From positions 1-64,000 of the forward strand of contig CAXLMP010000051.1 in NCBI GenBank assembly GCA_964187655.1: a stretch of DNA of 64,000 nt, read 5' to 3'. Below are positions 45,303 through 54,746 of this stretch, in pieces (within the stretch, counting starts at the first letter, position 1; the number at the start of each line of letters is the position of its first letter). Made by a program: the position numbers and the translations under genes. The notes beneath the pieces are model-generated. The model was not told the origin of the DNA. It did not search any database and saw only the letters and a program-made list of their open reading frames with translations. Source of the DNA: Lentimonas sp002292345 (GTDB lineage: Bacteria; Verrucomicrobiota; Verrucomicrobiia; Opitutales; Coraliomargaritaceae).

Positions 45303-46078
45303 TATAGAAGAAAGGAAGTGATTAAATAATCGGTCGCAAGCACCATGACGCTCGACCAAACGACCGCCCGTGTTGCTGATTCACTGACGCCGCGCACACC
45401 AGGAAATGACGCTTTGCGATGCGTATTAAAACCTCGATAGGTGCAAATTGCCATCGTCACTAAACCAAACACCACTGCCTTAATAAAACCACCGCGCACA
45501 TCTGCCCAACTCACACTTTCAAATACACGATTCCAATAGACACCGCTATCCACATTTAATAACAGGCTACCGGTTACATAGCCGCCAAAGATGCCAATCA
45601 AATCAAATACCGCAGTCAGCATAGGGAAACAGAATAATGCCGCCAACAGCCGTGGACCGACCAAATACCCGCGAGGGTCGATGCTCATTGTCTGCAATGC
45701 ATCGATTTGCTCATCATTACGCTGGATGCCGAGTTCAGAAGCCATCGCCGAACCCGCCTGTCCGACCACCATCAACGCCGTAAGCACCGGGCCCAGTTCA
45801 CGAATCAACGACAGTGCCACCGCCGTGCCCAAAGCCGATTCGCCACCAAATTTCACCAAGGTGTAGTAGAGCTGTAGCCCCATCACCAATCCAGTAAACA
45901 ATCCAACAATCGCGACGATCGGGAAACAACGCACCCCGATCTCATGCGTCGCTACGATTAATTTCGCCACACGATGTCGCTGTCCAAAAAAGCCGCGCAT
46001 GGCGCCAGCTCCAAATAAACTAATTTCTCCAAGCTCGTGAACAACGGTCAACGCCGAGCGGCCAAATGTGCGTATCAT
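45302..46078 (-). CDS. mlaE: ABC transporter permease MlaE
   Basis: The membrane subunit of the Mla transporter. 258 residues with about five helices and the MlaE-family core: LFTGLVMGLQLYYTLVKFG, RELGPVLTALMVVGQAGSAMASELG and NDEQIDALQTMSIDPRGYLVGPRLLA. It is the first gene of mlaEFDCA. No mlaB (STAS) gene is in the cluster. The 158 bases upstream to gre contain a terminator for gre and no recognised promoter. Confidence 0.95.
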   Translation of the reverse strand: MIRTFGRSALTVVHELGEISLFGAGAMRGFFGQRHRVAKLIVATHEIGVRCFPIVAIVGLFTGLVMGLQLYYTLVKFGGESALGTAVALSLIRELGPVLTALMVVGQAGSAMASELGIQRNDEQIDALQTMSIDPRGYLVGPRLLAALFCFPMLTAVFDLIGIFGGYVTGSLLLNVDSGVYWNRVFESVSWADVRGGFIKAVVFGLVTMAICTYRGFNTHRKASFPGVRGVSESATRAVVWSSVMVLATDYLITSFLL

Positions 46079-46185
46079 CGGTAATTAAGGTAGGGGTAAG
46101 GGTGTAAATCGATCAATGTAACTTGTTTATGACATGCTTATCGCCGATCAGTGAAGCGGAAAATTACGATATTCCTGCGATCGAT

Positions 46186-46215
46186 AAAAAAAGCGCCTTC
46201 CGAGGAAGGCGCTTT
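46186..46215 (-). terminator. Rho-independent terminator after the gre gene
   Basis: An 11-bp perfect stem AAAGCGCCTTC/GAAGGCGCTTT (46190-46200 with 46205-46215), 4-nt loop, with seven A residues on the plus strand (46186-46192), so a T tract on the minus strand. It lies 22 bases after the gre stop. Confidence 0.9.
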
Positions 46216-46236
46216 CGTCTATAAAATGAAGCCGAA

Positions 46237-48096
<1,860 letters not shown>

Positions 48097-48159
48097 AATA
48101 TATTGCGAATGCTGTTCTTTTGAGTCGTAAACGTTGAAATATGCACAGTTTATTTACCA

Positions 48160-49455
48160 ATGAGAAGTATTAAGTTCAACTTATCTACAGCTAACACCAG
48201 CGCTTGGGACGCAGCCGTCGCACTCACCGAAGCCTACCTCACCGAAAACCTTAAGGCAAATCAACTCCTAGAGCGCTTACCGGAGGGGTTTTCAGGCGAA
48301 CGCAGAGCGACCTGCCAGTCGCTATTTCTTGGCGCACTGCGGCATGGGCACCGAGTCCAGCATGCGCTTCAGCCGTTTATTCGACAAAAACCACGGGCAC
48401 TGATTGAAGCAATTTTTCTCGTAGCTGGCTTCGAAATACTCTCTAGCCCAGTAGAAAAGCACCCTCAAATAGTGCACCATGCTGTCGAGCGTAGTAAAAG
48501 CCAAGCCGCACAATCCGAGTCTGGCCTACTCAATGCAGTCCTGCGCAAACTCCCCGAGGCACTCGATGCGACTCACCCGAGCAATCGACCCGACGCACAT
48601 TTCAGCACCCCGAAATGGTTATTCAAACGCTGGAATAAAGCGTTTGGTCCACCCACAACCATTAAACTAATGGAATGGAATCAACGCATTCCAGCCACTT
48701 ATCTCAAGCTCTACGACACGCCCAGTGAACTTCCAAAGGGGCTCGAACCCACACAATGGGATCAATTCTACAAGGTTTCAGCTGCTGCCTCGTGGAAAGA
48801 GGATGTGCATCCACTCCTCAATAAAGGGAAAGCATACGTTAAAGACCCATCGACTCGACTTGCACCTGGCCTGCTCGCCCCAAAAAAAGGCGAAGACGTG
48901 CTCGATCTCTGTGCGGCTCCAGGTGGCAAAGCTTACGACATCGCCCACCTTATGCAACTCGAAGGTCACATCGTTGCACTCGACCTACCCGGCAATCGCA
49001 TTCAACGACTCAGCGAAAACCTCGAGCACCTAGCGACAGCTTCACTGCAGTGCACCATCCTCGAAGGCGACTTGCTCGAACTCGATGCTGCGGCCTTCGA
49101 AGAACAAGGCCTACCAGTGCAATATGACGCCGTTATGCTGGACGCCCCCTGCTCCAACACTGGTGTCATTCAGCGCCGAACCGACGTTAAATGGCGCCTG
49201 CGCGGCAAAGACGTCAGCAACTGCGTTTTCCTGCAAAAACAACTGCTCTCAGCCGCATCTCTGTGCGTCAAACCTGGCGGGCGGCTAGTCTACAGCACTT
49301 GCAGTATCGAGACAGACGAAAACCAAGAAGTCGTCGATGCCTTCCTAGGTTCCGCAGCAGGGGAACGATTCTCGCTTAAAGACAGCGCTATCAGTCTGCC
49401 GTGGGAAACCGGACACGATGGTGCCGGCGCATTCCTACTGATTGCTGAAGCGTAA
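48160..49455 (+). CDS. rsmB: 16S rRNA cytosine-C5 methyltransferase RsmB-like (NOL1/NOP2/Sun)
   Basis: RsmB methylates C967 of 16S rRNA. 431 residues: an N-terminal NusB-like helical domain (LFLGALRHGHRVQHALQPFI, about 1-140), then the Rossmann catalytic domain. The latter has motif I VLDLCAAPGGKAYDIAHLM, the catalytic motifs LDAPCSNTGVIQRRTDVKWR (Cys in PCS) and VYSTCSIETDENQEV (second Cys, STCS). The length and domain order fit RsmB rather than RsmF. Divergent from gre. Confidence 0.93.
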   Translation: MRSIKFNLSTANTSAWDAAVALTEAYLTENLKANQLLERLPEGFSGERRATCQSLFLGALRHGHRVQHALQPFIRQKPRALIEAIFLVAGFEILSSPVEKHPQIVHHAVERSKSQAAQSESGLLNAVLRKLPEALDATHPSNRPDAHFSTPKWLFKRWNKAFGPPTTIKLMEWNQRIPATYLKLYDTPSELPKGLEPTQWDQFYKVSAAASWKEDVHPLLNKGKAYVKDPSTRLAPGLLAPKKGEDVLDLCAAPGGKAYDIAHLMQLEGHIVALDLPGNRIQRLSENLEHLATASLQCTILEGDLLELDAAAFEEQGLPVQYDAVMLDAPCSNTGVIQRRTDVKWRLRGKDVSNCVFLQKQLLSAASLCVKPGGRLVYSTCSIETDENQEVVDAFLGSAAGERFSLKDSAISLPWETGHDGAGAFLLIAEA

Positions 49456-49573
49456 ATCGGCGTAGCAATTCAACACGCAGCACAGTTTCGCAGGGACGCC
49501 GACTTCAGACTCGGTTCGCTATTAACGGCGGTCGACTAACCGCAGTCGATCTGCCACTCTGACACAGAGACAC

Positions 49574-49603
49574 AAAAATGGCGCGGGCAAAACCCACGCC
49601 ATT
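49574..49603 (-). terminator. Rho-independent terminator for the trpD-glmM-TPR operon
   Basis: An 11-bp stem with one G-T pair (49577-49587 with 49593-49603), 5-base loop, and A residues at 49574-49578 that form a T tract on the minus strand. It lies 31 bases after the TPR gene stop. Confidence 0.8.
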
Positions 49604-49633
49604 GTTGAAAAGTATTCCCCACTAGCCGCGCGG

Positions 49634-51034
49634 CTACTTCTGCGAGTAGAAATCGTCGATCTTCTGCGACACGTCGCGATAGCTAATATCAGCTCCGTAC
49701 AGTGCCTTGAATTCAACCATCGCTTTATCCATATCGCCTTGCTGTTCGTAACAAGAACCAAGTTCGTACAGCACGTCTTTCTTCTGCTCAGTGATACCCG
49801 AAATTTCGGATTTCGCTAAATTCAGTTGCTCAGCAGCAAGATCAGAGAAGCCCTTCACCTTATAAGCCTTACCGAGAAGAATTAATGCATCAATGCGCAC
49901 CTTCGGGCTACGCTGAGCGAGTTGAAGCTCTTTAATCGCCTTATCCGTTTCGCCTTCAGCATGGTAGAGTTCTCCAAGTTCGTAGCGGTAGCTAAATTCA
50001 TTCGGGTAGCGCTGAACAATATCTTCAGCCTGAGCGAGACGGAAGATACGTTCATCGTTGCGCAGTGCTTCAAGCGCAGCCTTAAGTTCTGCACTCTCTG
50101 GATTTGCTTCAAGCTCCTCCTCTTTCTCTGTAATTGCATGCGCCATTTTCTCACGCTTGAGGGTGCCTTCGAGGCGCTCCAGATTGACGTCCGCGCTACC
50201 AGCCTCGAGTTGGCGAGCCTTACCGATCCACTCCAACGCATCGTCAAACTCACCGAGCTTGCGGTAATTGCTAGAAATCTCACGATAGAAATTGATATTG
50301 CCTGGCTGCTCAGCAACCGAGGCCTTAGCATCTTCAATCAATGAACGCAGGCCATCATCGCCCGTCTTTGCCCGACCCGCTTGCTCCAACCGTTGCGCTT
50401 CTTCTTCGTCCTTAAGCTTATCACGGAAGCTCTCGTCGTCTTCCCACTTACCCTTATTAATTGATTGCTCGACCGAAGCCTTCTTAATCAACGACTGAAT
50501 TTCATCGTCGGAGGGATGTTCGCGATACGCCGCGTCCCCGATGCGAATGGCTTCCTCACTTTTGCCGATATCAATATAGGCAGACATGAGCGCTTTAATA
50601 TTTTCCGCATTGCCTGGCTCAATCTTGCGAATTTCTTCATAAGCGAAGGCCGCCGTCTCCAGCAATCCTAATGCTTCAGCAGCGGCACCGATCATGTTGT
50701 GCGCTGCGACATTCGAAGGATTGGCATTCAACATCTGCTCTGCTGAAACTAATGCCCCTGCGGGATCTTTTTTGACCTTCGCATCACTGCCCAACGAAAA
50801 TGGGATACTAGTCACTTTTGAGATAAACCCCCCCAGTCCTTTGGTCTTCCCGGCAGTGACACGTTGCTGTCCCTGACGAAGAACCTTACGGGCATCTAGG
50901 CATTCTGGATGCCGTGCCACGATGTTTGTCATAATATCCACAGCGTAAGAGGGATTTTTATCCACTGCCTTACGGGCATTTTCAATCTGCTTCTGAAGAC
51001 GGGGGTCGAGATCCTTGAGAGCTACTTCTTCCAT
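49634..51034 (-). CDS. TPR-repeat protein, cytoplasmic, unknown function
   Basis: 466 residues from the ATG at 51034 (an upstream in-frame TTG at 51043 is less likely). The protein has no signal peptide or membrane helix. Tandem TPR-like helix pairs are spread over its length (PSNVAAHNMIGAAAEALGLL, AFAYEEIRKIEPGNAENI, YHAEGETDKAIKELQLAQRS). A lysine/glutamate-rich coiled section lies at roughly 190-330. It is the last gene of the trpD-glmM-TPR operon; a scaffold role is likely but the partner is unknown. Confidence 0.8.
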   Translation of the reverse strand: MEEVALKDLDPRLQKQIENARKAVDKNPSYAVDIMTNIVARHPECLDARKVLRQGQQRVTAGKTKGLGGFISKVTSIPFSLGSDAKVKKDPAGALVSAEQMLNANPSNVAAHNMIGAAAEALGLLETAAFAYEEIRKIEPGNAENIKALMSAYIDIGKSEEAIRIGDAAYREHPSDDEIQSLIKKASVEQSINKGKWEDDESFRDKLKDEEEAQRLEQAGRAKTGDDGLRSLIEDAKASVAEQPGNINFYREISSNYRKLGEFDDALEWIGKARQLEAGSADVNLERLEGTLKREKMAHAITEKEEELEANPESAELKAALEALRNDERIFRLAQAEDIVQRYPNEFSYRYELGELYHAEGETDKAIKELQLAQRSPKVRIDALILLGKAYKVKGFSDLAAEQLNLAKSEISGITEQKKDVLYELGSCYEQQGDMDKAMVEFKALYGADISYRDVSQKIDDFYSQK

Positions 51035-51082
51035 AATATTCAATCTATATATCTATATCGATGCGCGTTCAATCAGGGGCGA

Positions 51083-52435
51083 TCAACGAGCAATCACATC
51101 CAAATCGCAACAAGCGGCTTTTTCCAAGCCTTTTAATCCATCAACCACACGCTTTTTATCCTTACCCTCGACCAATAAACGCAACTTTGGCTCGGTCCCT
51201 GAATAACGAATCAGCACACGACCCTCTTCACCAAAGTCCTTCTCAATTGCTGCGACTGCAGCACTGAGCGCTTTCAGCGAAGCCAATGGCTTCTTTTCTG
51301 CGACCACCAGATTCAAGGTCGCTTGCGGGAACAAACTTATTTCCTGGCGCAATTCAGACAACGGCTTCTTAGCCTTGCACATCAAATCGATCAACTTGAC
51401 CGCAGCGACTAGGCCGTCTCCAGTGGTCGCGAATTCCGAAAAAATAATATGGCCAGACGATTCACCACCGACGTTCGAGCCCAGTTCACGCATCACCCGT
51501 GCGACATTACGATCACCGACATCAGTCCGCTCGACTCGTCCACCTTCGGCTCGAACCGCATGATCTAGCCCAAGATTGCTTTGAATCGTGGCGACTAAAG
51601 TGTCACTTTTAAGAGCTCCCGAGCGCAACGCATAGATCGCAAACAGACCGAGTAAAATATCACCATCCAGCACCGTCCCCGTCTCATCACAAACAACTAA
51701 GCGATCACCATCGCCATCGTGAGCAATCCCTAACTTCGCGCCGTGTTTGATTACCGCCGCAGCAAGCGCTTCGGGATACTCGCTGCCCACGCCTTGATTG
51801 ATATTCTCACCATTTGGATGATCGCCAATCAGAATCAGTTCTGCCCCCCAACGTTTAAACGCCGCTGGAGTCGTTTCACTGGTCGCGCCATTGGCCAAGT
51901 CGAGCACGATTTTCCACCCCGACAAACAGTTCTGATCCATTAAAGAACGTACGTAGTTAATATAAAACGCAGCAGCATCCAAGGGGTACGATTTAGCCAT
52001 CGGCAGATCAGTAGGTGGCGACGGCTCGGCATCGATCAATGCTTCGATCCGCGCCTCCTCGGCAGGATCAAATTTACAGCCACGACCGTCAAACAGCTTA
52101 ATGCCATTGTCCGAAGCTGGGTTGTGCGAAGCCGTGACAGCGATCCCCAGATCTGCTTGCTGCTCCAGCAAAGACTGCGCAATCGATGGCGTCGGCACAA
52201 TCCCGAGATCATGCACATAAACTCCATGCTGGTTGAGCCCCTGTATCAATGCATCTGCCAGCTCTGGCCCACTCAAGCGAGTATCCCGACCAATCACTGA
52301 ATTCAAAGGCAACTCTGGTTTGAGCTGTTTTAAATAGCGCCCCATCGCGGAGCCCAAGCGAAACGCCAAGTCGGTATTAATCAACTCTCCGCCGACTGGA
52401 CCACGAATCCCATCTGTGCCAAAATATTTACCCAT
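51083..52435 (-). CDS. glmM: Phosphoglucosamine mutase
   Basis: GlmM converts glucosamine-6-phosphate to glucosamine-1-phosphate on the way to UDP-GlcNAc, hence peptidoglycan and LPS. 450 residues with YFGTDGIRG at the start, the phosphoserine S103 in TASHNPASDNGIKLF, the metal loop DGDGDRLVV and the sugar-binding GGESSGHII and RYSGTEPKLR. All catalytic parts are present. It begins 15 bases after trpD and is followed by the TPR gene after 48 bases. Confidence 0.97.
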   Translation of the reverse strand: MGKYFGTDGIRGPVGGELINTDLAFRLGSAMGRYLKQLKPELPLNSVIGRDTRLSGPELADALIQGLNQHGVYVHDLGIVPTPSIAQSLLEQQADLGIAVTASHNPASDNGIKLFDGRGCKFDPAEEARIEALIDAEPSPPTDLPMAKSYPLDAAAFYINYVRSLMDQNCLSGWKIVLDLANGATSETTPAAFKRWGAELILIGDHPNGENINQGVGSEYPEALAAAVIKHGAKLGIAHDGDGDRLVVCDETGTVLDGDILLGLFAIYALRSGALKSDTLVATIQSNLGLDHAVRAEGGRVERTDVGDRNVARVMRELGSNVGGESSGHIIFSEFATTGDGLVAAVKLIDLMCKAKKPLSELRQEISLFPQATLNLVVAEKKPLASLKALSAAVAAIEKDFGEEGRVLIRYSGTEPKLRLLVEGKDKKRVVDGLKGLEKAACCDLDVIAR

Positions 52436-52450
52436 AATAAATCTTAAAAC

Positions 52451-53509
52451 TTAAGCTTTTTTATAAAAAGCACGCACGCGCTCCAGCCACTGCGCGGCAG
52501 CACCACTCAGCAATGTCTCACGCGCTTTCGCCACACCACTCTGCGCATCTGGAGCCGCACCCGCGATCCACAGCGCTACTCCGGCATTTAATAACACACT
52601 GTCCCGCAAGCCAACAGGCACCGCATTTACAGCGCCACTTAGTAGCGCATGCATCGTCGCTAAATTCGCCTCGACTCCGCCGCCCTTCAAATCAGAAAAC
52701 TTACAAGTGTGCAGTCCGACATCCGTCGCATTGAGCGTTTTCGGAATCGATGCTAGGGCGCCGAAGCCCGCCACGGAATTGTCCCCTGCACAGCTCAACT
52801 CATCCAACCCACTGCCAGCTTCAGGCCGCCCATGCGCGACCATACCAGCCGATAAACCGAGCTCTCCCAGCGCATCCGCCAACGGTTGCACCCAAGCCTG
52901 CGAGAACACTCCTAGCAGTTGATACGCAGGCCGCCCAGGGTTAATCAAAGGGCCCAGCAAATTGAAAATTGTGCGCTGTCCCTCTTCGGCCAAGGCACGC
53001 CGTACCGGCATAATCTCTTTAAACGCGGGATGATAGGCTGGCGCAAAAAAGAAGCCAAAATTCAACGCATGCAACGACTCACGCAGCATCTCATGCGGCG
53101 CGTCCAGGCGAATGCCGAGCGCCTCCATCAAATCCGCACTGCCACAGTTCGACGTAATTGAGCGATTGCCGTGCTTAAAAACGGGTACGCCCGCCGCCGC
53201 CACGATAAACGAAACCGCTGTCGAAATATTAAACGTGCCGGAACCATCGCCACCCGTGCCACACACATCGATCGCATGACTGGCCCATTCATCCACGCCT
53301 GGATCCACCGCATGCTCACGAAAGGCATGTGCAAAAGCCGCGACCTCAGCAGCACTTTCGCCCTTGCGCGCCAAGGCAACTAAACAATCGTGTTTCGAGG
53401 TGGCGCATACGTCGGAGCGAATCAATAGCTCCGCAACCACAGTCGCCTGATCGGCATCAAGATCGGCACCGGTAAGTAGAATATCTGTAAGTGGTTCGAG
53501 TGCTAGCAT
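52451..53509 (-). CDS. trpD: Anthranilate phosphoribosyltransferase
   Basis: TrpD joins anthranilate to PRPP in tryptophan synthesis. 352 residues with the diphosphate loop CGTGGDGSGTFNIST, KHGNRSITSNCGSADLMEALG and NLLGPLINPGRP. No other trp gene is in the window; instead it heads an operon with glmM and a TPR protein. No leader-peptide attenuator was seen in the 126 bases before the start. Confidence 0.96.
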   Translation of the reverse strand: MLALEPLTDILLTGADLDADQATVVAELLIRSDVCATSKHDCLVALARKGESAAEVAAFAHAFREHAVDPGVDEWASHAIDVCGTGGDGSGTFNISTAVSFIVAAAGVPVFKHGNRSITSNCGSADLMEALGIRLDAPHEMLRESLHALNFGFFFAPAYHPAFKEIMPVRRALAEEGQRTIFNLLGPLINPGRPAYQLLGVFSQAWVQPLADALGELGLSAGMVAHGRPEAGSGLDELSCAGDNSVAGFGALASIPKTLNATDVGLHTCKFSDLKGGGVEANLATMHALLSGAVNAVPVGLRDSVLLNAGVALWIAGAAPDAQSGVAKARETLLSGAAAQWLERVRAFYKKA

Positions 53510-53635
53510 TTAAACTGTAGAAGCAAAGGCTTCTTGATTAAATCTCAAGCAAAAACCCGAACTCACCGGAAATAGAAAATGCGCGAAGCCCGCTTTCCGC
53601 CTTCCATTCGACTCAAATCCGCATAGCTTGCCAAC

Positions 53636-54652
53636 ATGCAATTCACTGGCCCACTAATTTTAGCCATCGCTCTATTTGCCAGCTCGCTCGCACATGCTAC
53701 TGAGCCGAGCATTGCCGCTACCCAGCAAGCACCCACAAGCTCTGAAGGCTTAAGCTATACCGATGCCGTCATCCTCGGACTAGTCGAAGGCCTGACCGAA
53801 TACCTACCCGTCTCCTCCACCGGTCACCTCATTATTGCCAACGCACTGCTCGGCCTCGATGGCGACACACCGATGACCGACCAGAGCGGCACGCCGATCC
53901 TAGTCGAAGACGACGCTGGCAAGCTACGCCCCTATACTATCGGCGATGCCGCGTATGCTTACGTGATCGTCATCCAGGCTGGTGCGATCGTCGCCGTGGT
54001 GCTGCTTTACTGGCGCACCATCCTAACCTTGATTCTCGGCTGCCTCGGCAAAGACCGCAACGGCCTCAAACTAGCGATCAACCTGATCGCCGCCTTCATA
54101 CCCGCCGCCGTGCTGGGCCTGTTACTCAACGACTTGATCGAATCCGCACTCGGCAACAACACCTTTGCCGTCGCTGGTGCCCTCATCGTCGGCGCCTTCG
54201 TGATGCTGATCGTCGAGCGCTGGCGCCACCATGGCAACAAAGGCGCCGTGCCGCCCGAAGACGGCCCTGGCCTGACCGAGCTCACTCTCGGCAAGTCGCT
54301 GATGATTGGCTTTTGCCAATGCTTCGCCATGTGGCCGGGCACCAGTCGCTCGATGGCAACCATCGTCGGCGGCTATCTCGCCGGACTATCGCCCGCGCAC
54401 GCAGCAGAGTTTAGTTTTCTGCTGGGGCTGATCACGCTCAGCGCTGCCTCTGCTTATAAGTTCCTTACCGACGGCTCCGAAATGCTCGCAGCCCTCAACA
54501 TTGGCCCCGTGCTAGTCGGCTGCATCGTCGCCTTCATCTCTGCCGCACTCGCCGTCAAATGGCTGGTCGGCTATCTCAGTAAACACGGCCTAGCAGTCTT
54601 CGCCTGGTATCGCATCGCCCTAGCCATCGCGATCTTTGCGATGATCAAGTAG
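53636..54652 (+). CDS. uppP: Undecaprenyl-diphosphatase
   Basis: UppP (BacA) removes a phosphate from undecaprenyl diphosphate to regenerate the cell-wall carrier and confers bacitracin resistance. 338 residues, longer than the usual ~270. An N-terminal signal-like stretch (MQFTGPLILAIALFASSLAHA) precedes the family start, and an insertion of ~35 polar residues follows the first active-site motif. Key residues are in LVEGLTEYLPVSSTGHL and WPGTSRSMATIVGGY. About eight membrane helices follow. Convergent with hrpB. Confidence 0.94.
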   Translation: MQFTGPLILAIALFASSLAHATEPSIAATQQAPTSSEGLSYTDAVILGLVEGLTEYLPVSSTGHLIIANALLGLDGDTPMTDQSGTPILVEDDAGKLRPYTIGDAAYAYVIVIQAGAIVAVVLLYWRTILTLILGCLGKDRNGLKLAINLIAAFIPAAVLGLLLNDLIESALGNNTFAVAGALIVGAFVMLIVERWRHHGNKGAVPPEDGPGLTELTLGKSLMIGFCQCFAMWPGTSRSMATIVGGYLAGLSPAHAAEFSFLLGLITLSAASAYKFLTDGSEMLAALNIGPVLVGCIVAFISAALAVKWLVGYLSKHGLAVFAWYRIALAIAIFAMIK

Positions 54653-54697
54653 TGGCCCGCGTGACACCAGCATTGCTACGCCATCTCCGGCAGACCT

Positions 54698-54741
54698 CCG
54701 ACCCTCAGCTCTCGGCTTCAGCCCTCAGCCCTCAAGTCTCA
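54698..54741 (+). repeat. Pyrimidine-rich CTCAAGTCTCA repeat, copy 5
   Basis: Contains CAGCCCTCAAGTCTCAAA plus earlier CTCAGCTCTCGGCTTCAG units. Unlike other copies it lies between two convergent gene ends (uppP and hrpB), so it does not precede a start codon. Confidence 0.65.
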
Positions 54742-54746
54742 AAGCC

